64,000 nucleotides of DNA, taken from contig JAEPRB010000175.1 in NCBI GenBank assembly GCA_016758965.1, forward strand, positions 1-64,000, given 5' to 3'. This DNA comes from Circinella minor. Its lineage: Eukaryota; Mucoromycota; Mucoromycetes; Mucorales; Lichtheimiaceae. The notes under the pieces are model-generated. The model saw nothing but the letters and a program-made list of their open reading frames with translations. It had not been told where the DNA came from and did not search any database. Shown one piece after another: positions 58,223 through 64,000 of this stretch (positions are counted from its first letter, which is position 1; each line of letters opens with the position of its first letter). A program made the position numbers and the translations under genes.

Positions 58223-59279
58223 TATTTTGACGCATTGATGATTAGCAAAAGTGGAAGGAAAAGAAATAAATGATTTTTTTTTTTAAAAAAAAAATAAGGT
58301 CATAAAATTGGGAAATGAAATTATTAAATTAGAAAAAAGATGAGGTCAGCAATAAACTTGTATTAATCTTGCATGAAAAAAAAAAAGATTGTATGTTGGG
58401 GTGAAAGCTGAAGATAATGGTTCATAACTAATAAGGTGTATAATAATTAGTACATACATGAATACATAATATAAACGCATATATATATATACCTCTCTAC
58501 TTTTATATATTTTTATTTTTTTTCTCAGGAATTAAAAATAGTAAAAAGGGCCTCTTTTATTTTTTTTTATGTTGTATGTGGTCATCATTTTTTTTTTAAC
58601 CCTTTATAACCCTTAGTGGCGCAATTTATATGAACCGCGGGTCCAAAACCAATAAAGTCCAGGGTGATGGTGATACAATCTTTTTACTCTCCTTTTTTTT
58701 TTCTCATCTGAAAAGGGAAGCCAAGACTTCAAAAAAGAAATTTTGGATCGACCCACAACTTTATTAACAAATTATATATGAAACAGATTTTATAACAATT
58801 AAAGATTATAGGAGGGAAAATAAAAATAAAAGAAACTGAGGAGTTTTTTTTTTTTTTTATGAATGGGAATAATATATAGATAATAAATAAGGAGAAAAAA
58901 AAAGTTATAATCACCCTACTATATGATACATTATGAATACCAATGATGTGAAAGATTGATTAGCACGTTGGGGGAGTATGTTGATTGTTTTTTTTTTTTT
59001 TTTACCTGGAACCAAAAGGAAAATCATGTGTATCAACAAATAATTAAGATATTTGTTTATAAATGATACCCATGAGGGATGAATGAATTATTATTATATA
59101 TGTGTGTACAGTTGTTATACCTAGGAATATTTTATTATAATGATAATGGACCCTGTTCAATAATAATAATGAATTACAAATTGTTCTTTTTATTTTATAA
59201 GGAATTGTTGTCATATATAATCATTATATGTAATAATGAACCATTATTTAAGAAGACTGTTTATTATACACAAATCAAC

Positions 59280-59842
59280 TAACCAAACAATCATCTTCTT
59301 TCTTCTTCTTCTTACGCTTCTTCTAGTTTCTCCTTCCTTCCCCCTCTCCCCCAACCCCCCCACCCCCCCAAAGAAAAAAAAAAGATTGTCTCTTTCTTTT
59401 TCTCCCCTTTGGATCGTCCACATATAAACAAAAAAAAAAAAAAAAAAAAAAAAGGAAAAGCTCCGGTTCAAAAAAAAAGAGTACCTCTTTTTGGTTTCGT
59501 CTCCAACTTTTTTTTTTTTTTTTTTTACTTCTTGTTTCTCCACTTTTTTTTTTCTACTTTCCAATAACTTTTTTACAACCCATTTTTTTTTTTTTTTTTT
59601 ATATTTATAAAAAAAAAAAAAAAAACTGCAGCTTTTTTGCTTGCTGCGGTTATCATTTTATTTTTTAAATATTATATATATATATATATATATATTAAGC
59701 AATATTTAAACTTATTCAAACTTTTTATTTTGGAACTACTTATTTTTCAATAACCACTTCAAGTTAACATTACAATAATATAACAACAACAACAACAACA
59801 ACACCATTGAAAACAAATAACAATAAGAGAAACAAAAAAAAA
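59280..59842 (+). promoter_or_regulatory. homopurine/homopyrimidine promoter-type region of the kinase gene
   Basis: CT-rich blocks (59285-59365), A runs of over 20 (59430-59455), T runs of about 20 (59505-59527 and 59583-59600) and a TA repeat (59673-59695) precede the first ATG. Such long A:T tracts usually exclude nucleosomes in fungal promoters; the role here is inference. Confidence 0.4.
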
Positions 59843-62167
59843 ATGAGTACTTCTTCTACCAACAATACAATGTTTCAAGTAAAACAACAAAATACTGATT
59901 CATTATTAAGAACAAGATCTTTACCACGATCATTTAATTCAGACTCTTTTAATAATGAGGTAAAAAAAAAAAAAAAAAACTTAAGGAGAGGAGAAAAAAA
60001 AAAAAAAAGGAAAGGAAAATGAATTAGTATCGTTTTCTATATAAATGATGGATAACTCCTATCCATTTTTCAAGAAATACAAAATAAAGAAATACTAAGA
60101 TAGAATGTTGGGTATGTATGTATATATATATATATATATATATAGAATAAAGATCAATCATCAAAATTACCTCGCGGCCATCGTAGACAACAAGCATCGA
60201 TTGGTTTAGGTATAATAACTACAAATTTGGATATTTCATCAACTGGAAACACCAATAATAATAATCCAGGCAACAATGGTAAAAAAAATGAATCAATTTC
60301 AGCTCAAGAAATGAAAAATGATGCATTTTTTAGTACATCTTCTTTTTCAGTACCTCGACCACCACCTGCTCTTCGTAATAATAATAATAATAATAATAAT
60401 ATAACTTCACCACCTCCACCTATGTCACCACTAAAACAAGAACAACAACAACAACAACAAGATCAATTAAATAATAATAAGACTAGTAATGATGGTATAC
60501 CTAATAGTACAGAACGTACTTCAATGGAACTTGTAGATGAAAATAATGAAATTGGTAGTAGACGTATTAGTCTTGCTAGTCGTTTAAGAACATTAGTAGC
60601 AGCAAATAAAAACGGCATAACACCGGCACCATCACCTATTCCAAATAATTATTTGCATAGTCATAGTAAATCTTCAACACGTTCCTATTCTGACGATGAA
60701 ATTATGCCATTACCTAGTCCAGCACCAGGATTATCTTCTCCTTCTTCATCAACATCTAATTATCCACCTCATCTTCAACAACAACAACAACAACAACATT
60801 CTAAACATCATCATTTATTTCCAAAACATCGTATTGTTTCACCTCCTCAATTATCACCTGTTACACCAGATGGTGATGATAATGATTCACCACCTTCTCT
60901 CAATACATCTACAAGTATACCTGTTATCGCAGTATCTCCTTCATTAACACCAGATCAAAAAAATAAATTACCTTCTTTACGAGAAGAACCTATGTTAGGT
61001 GATATTGATGATAAAACATATCATGAAGCAGCAGGAGGCTTGGTTGTACCTATGATTCGGGAATACAAGTTTCCATCACCGTCACCCCTTCGATATAATG
61101 AAGATGATGTTGTTGGAAAACAAATTGGTGATTATCAAATCGGTAAATTACTTGGTGTAGGTGCTTTTTCAAAAGTATATATTGCAAAACATAATTCAGG
61201 TGCTCAATTTGCTATTAAAATGGTAAATAAAGAAAGAATTGCAAAAGATGCTCGTGTAAGATCAAGTATTGAACGTGAAGTGGGTGTCCTTAAGGTAATG
61301 TATTTATTTATGATCTCCTCTTCTTCCTATATATATATATATATATATGTAGAGTCAAATATTCTATACTTGAAAACTAATGAAATTATTTAATAATATT
61401 AGTTTATTGATCATCCTTCCATTGTACGACTTGAAGCAACCATGGAAACAGAACAACATTTATGTATTGTCATGGAATATGCTCATGGTGGTGAATTATT
61501 TGATTTTGTACAAAAAATGCATCAAGATCTTCATAGCAACAATAATAATAAGAAAGTGGATGAACAATTGATAAAACAAATATTTTTACAATTAATAAAA
61601 ATTGTACAATGGATGCATGAACATAGTATTATTCATCGTGATCTTAAACTAGAAAGTAAGTTTTTTTTTTTTATAAAGAAAAGAAAGATAAAAATTGACA
61701 ACTATGACTTATATAAAATATAATATATAGATATAATAATTCACATGGATGAAAACGGTAATCCCCGACTTAAAGTGACAGATTTTGGATTAGCGCGAGT
61801 AATTGATCCGAAGGCACCCATTTTAACAACCCGATGTGGTAGTGAAGAATATGCGGCACCTGAAATTGTTCAAAGTATGGGATATGATGGAAGACAAACG
61901 GATACATGGGCATTAGGTGTTATTCTTTATGCATTATTGGTTGGATATTTACCCTTTATGTATAATCCCTCTAAAGGAGAAAAAGTATCTCATTTATTTT
62001 ATCGTATCGTTAGTGGGGATTATAAATGGCCTAATGATTGGATTCAACATCCAGAAAGGGCTGTAAGTGATGAAGCAAAAGAGGTTGTTGATCGTATTTT
62101 GAAACGTCATCCTCAAAAACGTATCACATTAACGGATATTACTAAACTTGCTTGGTTTCAACACTAA
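59843..62167 (+). CDS. Ser/Thr protein kinase with long disordered N-terminus
   Basis: Four exons: 59843-59959, 60146-61294, 61403-61655 and 61731-62167, giving 651 residues. Residues 1-365 are Ser/Pro/Asn-rich with poly-N and poly-Q tracts and no domain. The kinase domain fills the rest. The glycine loop is LLGVGAFSKVYIAKH (about residue 375), followed by FAIKMVNKERI with the ATP-binding Lys. IMEYAHGGELFDFV-like sequence (CIVMEYAHGGELFDF) is the hinge. HRDLKLEN spans intron 3 (about residue 500), DFGLA has the metal-binding Asp near 524, and GSEEYAAPEI is the activation-segment end. The domain ends TKLAWFQH right at the stop. It groups by eye with CAMK/AMPK-like fungal kinases. GSEEYAAPE in place of the common GTPxYxAPE is a subfamily marker, but I cannot name the orthologue. 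Targets are unknown. Confidence 0.92.
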
Positions 62168-62397
62168 TTACTTATCATTATCTTATTATTTACTATTATT
62201 ATTATTATTATTATATACATTTTCAAACAACATTTCACACATATATATTTTACACACACAACATAACACAAACATACATATATACAAATTACATTATTTC
62301 ATTTTTCATTTTATATTTTTCAAAGCATCTTATTATTATTCTTTATTTTCAATTTTTTTTTTATTTTAGAGAGAAATCATTTCATTTCATTTCATTT

Positions 62398-62433
<36 letters not shown>

Positions 62434-62772
62434 TTTGTACATGTTTTTATTAAATTCCTTTTTTTTTTTTAATTATTTTTATTTGGCATATTTCACATGT
62501 TGAATAATTTTTTTTTTTGCATAATAATTACCAAAAAAAAAAAAAAAAAAATTCAATGACGTAAGTAAAAGAATATGAAACTCTTTTTTTTTTTTACTGT
62601 CACCTGCAAAAAAAATTGAGAAAAAAGAAACTATTCCTTTTATAGTTTATTACTGCATGGATCTTTTTTTTTTTTTTTTTTTTAGAAGGGTTCCTTTGCC
62701 AAGATATTCTTTTCTTTTCGATAGCAATTTTTTTTTTTTCTTTCTCTCTCTCTTTTTCAATTTATAATAAAA
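62168..62772. other. intergenic region between kinase and SYLF genes
   Basis: The stretch is A/T homopolymer-rich and includes a T31 run at 62400-62430. The last 40 bp are CT-rich before the SYLF start codon. No other feature is seen. Confidence 0.5.
62400..62430. repeat. poly(T) run of 31
   Basis: Uninterrupted T in the 3' flank of the kinase gene. Confidence 0.85.
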
Positions 62773-63895
62773 ATGTTTAACAAATTTAAAGAACAAGCTG
62801 CTCGTGCAGCAGAAGGTAAAATTTTTATTAGTTTTATATATATATATGTGTGTGTGTGTGTTGAATGATTATAAACTCAATTTTGGAATTGTATATTTAT
62901 ATAATAGGTGCATCACAATTAGGTCAACAAGCAGGTCGAGGTATTGGTGATTTCGCCGAGAAATCAGGTAAAATAATATATTTTCACAATGGAATAAACT
63001 TATATATATATATATATATATACTCATATTTTATTTTTATTTTTTTAAAAGGTGCTACTAAAATAAATAATCCAATCGTTGGAACTTTATCTGAAGAAAG
63101 TCAAAAATGTGCTCGAATTCTTGAAACTTTTATTGGTTAGTAAAAATAAATATTAAGGGGAATATTTTTAAAGTGAATGAATTAAAATTAATTAAAGGAT
63201 AAAATATAGATAAAGAAGAAATTGAAACTGGATTTGATCAAATTATTCCAGTTAAAGTACTTCAAGAAGCAAAAGGTATTGCTATTTATACCATTATTAA
63301 AGCTGGATTTATTTGGAGTGGACGTGCAGGTAGTGGATTAGTTTTAGCCAAACTTCCTGATGGTAGTAAGTATTATTTATTTGTTATTATAAAAACCATA
63401 CGTTTTTTTTTTTTTTTTTTTTTTTTTGGTTATAATAACACATTTATTTTATTTTTAGGATGGAGTGCACCATCAGCTATTGCAACAGGAGGAATGGGTT
63501 TTGGTGCTCAAGTAGGAGCTGATATTACAGATGTTGTATTAATTTTAAATAGTGATGAAGCTGTACGTGCTTTTTCACAAGGTGGTAATGTAACCATTGG
63601 TGGTAATTTAGCAGTGAGTGCAGGACCTATTGGTGCTGGTGGTGAAGCAAGTGTTGCTGCTGATTATAAAGAACGTAAAGTGGCTCCTGTATTTTCTTAT
63701 ACAAAATCAAAAGGTTTATTTGCTGGTATAAGTCTTGAAGGTACAGCTGTTTTATCATTAACAAGAACAAATACTGGTTTTTATGGTCGAGAAATTAAAC
63801 CTGAACAATTATTAAAAGGTGAAATTGAACCACCTGCTGAAGCAAAACCTTTATATGATATGATTACTCGTGCAGAATCTCGAGATCCTTATTAA
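62773..63895 (+). CDS. SYLF-domain protein (Ysc84 / SH3YL1 type)
   Basis: Five exons: 62773-62815, 62908-62967, 63052-63135, 63210-63365 and 63459-63895, giving 259 residues. The first two exons are tiny (43 and 60 bases) and are placed by matching phase-1 joints, all G|GT or G|AT. The SYLF domain binds phosphoinositides and bundles or binds F-actin at endocytic sites in the yeast Ysc84 family. Characteristic blocks are IPVKVLQEAKGIAIYTIIKA, FIWSGRAGSGLVLAKLPDGR, WSAPSAIATGGMGFGAQVGA and GPIGAGGEASVAADYKERK. There is no C-terminal SH3 domain: the protein ends 40 or so residues after TRTNTGFYGREI, so it is the SYLF-only form. The short amphipathic N-terminus (MFNKFKEQAARAAEGASQL) is probably membrane-associating. 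Confidence 0.95.
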
Positions 63896-64000
63896 AATAC
63901 CCGTTTTTTTTTTTTTTTTTTTCTTTTTTTCATAAAATGATAATTTTACTATATTGTATATTTTTAAGTTAAAAGGATAAAAAAATATTTAGTTATTTTG

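Larger units (their letters stand above)
56439..59842. other. intergenic region, nothing recognised
   Basis: This 3.4-kb stretch has no supportable gene. It contains an (ACGT)n tract at 57371-57385, an (AAT)n tract at about 58186-58222, many A and T homopolymers, and from 59280 a pyrimidine/purine-rich promoter-like zone ahead of the kinase gene. Confidence 0.5.

Noticed and set aside
59244..59564. 106-codon minus-strand Lys/Phe-rich frame
   Set aside because: Generated by A and T homopolymers in the promoter-like region of the kinase gene.
1..64000. CRISPR array or bacterial operon structure
   Set aside because: No regularly spaced direct repeats with unique spacers; genes have spliceosomal introns and individual promoters.

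Overview
The window looks like nuclear DNA of an early-diverging filamentous fungus, most likely Mucoromycota (Mucorales-type). The DNA is very AT-rich and the genes carry many short introns of roughly 60-110 bases with GTAAGT/GTATGT-like donors. Conserved genes are broken up by poly-N, poly-Q, poly-S and poly-H tracts. Degenerate members of gene and transposon families that I associate with Mucoromycota occur between the genes. Species cannot be named from sequence alone. All gene models below were joined by hand across introns, and every internal reading-phase check closed.

Layout. 1-6.5 kb: gene-poor, with one tRNA-Ser(GCT) and two inverted copies of a decayed, coding-like repeat. 6.5-11 kb: an S9 prolyl-oligopeptidase-type peptidase (+) converging on the PP2A regulatory B subunit of the B55/Cdc55 type (-). 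14.7-17.6 kb: a Trk-type potassium transporter (+). 19.5-20.2 kb: a 712-bp element with 14-bp terminal inverted repeats. 21.7-25.3 kb: an unrecognised coiled-coil protein (-) and a steryl-acetyl-hydrolase-like alpha/beta hydrolase (+) sharing a 221-bp divergent promoter. 25.6-27.1 kb: an L-lactate dehydrogenase with a predicted mitochondrial presequence (-). 29.9-30.8 kb: a stop-riddled pseudogene of unknown family.

32-49 kb is a run of minus-strand genes. In order of coordinate they are an AlaX/AARSD1-type alanyl-tRNA editing protein, a membrane RING-H2 E3 ligase, a Cid1-family nucleotidyltransferase with a large Q/N/S-rich tail, a YeiH/UPF0324-family transporter, and the cyclosome scaffold APC1. 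A Helitron/PIF1 helicase relic lies between the last two.

50.5-56.5 kb is a graveyard of mobile or multicopy sequence: an hAT transposase relic, an intact ORF followed by poly(A) that resembles a retroelement ORF1, and a decayed copy of a multicopy Mucoromycota family. 59.8-63.9 kb holds a Ser/Thr kinase with a long disordered N-terminus and a SYLF/Ysc84 actin-patch-type protein, both on +.

The genes do not form one pathway; this is an ordinary eukaryotic gene order with unrelated neighbours. Functional themes are protein dephosphorylation and cell-cycle degradation (B55, APC1, RING E3), ion transport (Trk, YeiH-like), translation fidelity (tRNA-Ser, AARSD1), RNA tailing (Cid1-like) and endocytosis or lipid handling (SYLF, hydrolase). 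I found no convincing undescribed multi-gene system. The most interesting points are the organellar lactate dehydrogenase, the bacterial-type YeiH transporter, the retroelement-like ORF, the Helitron relic beside a gene start, and several decayed coding repeats that match nothing I can name.
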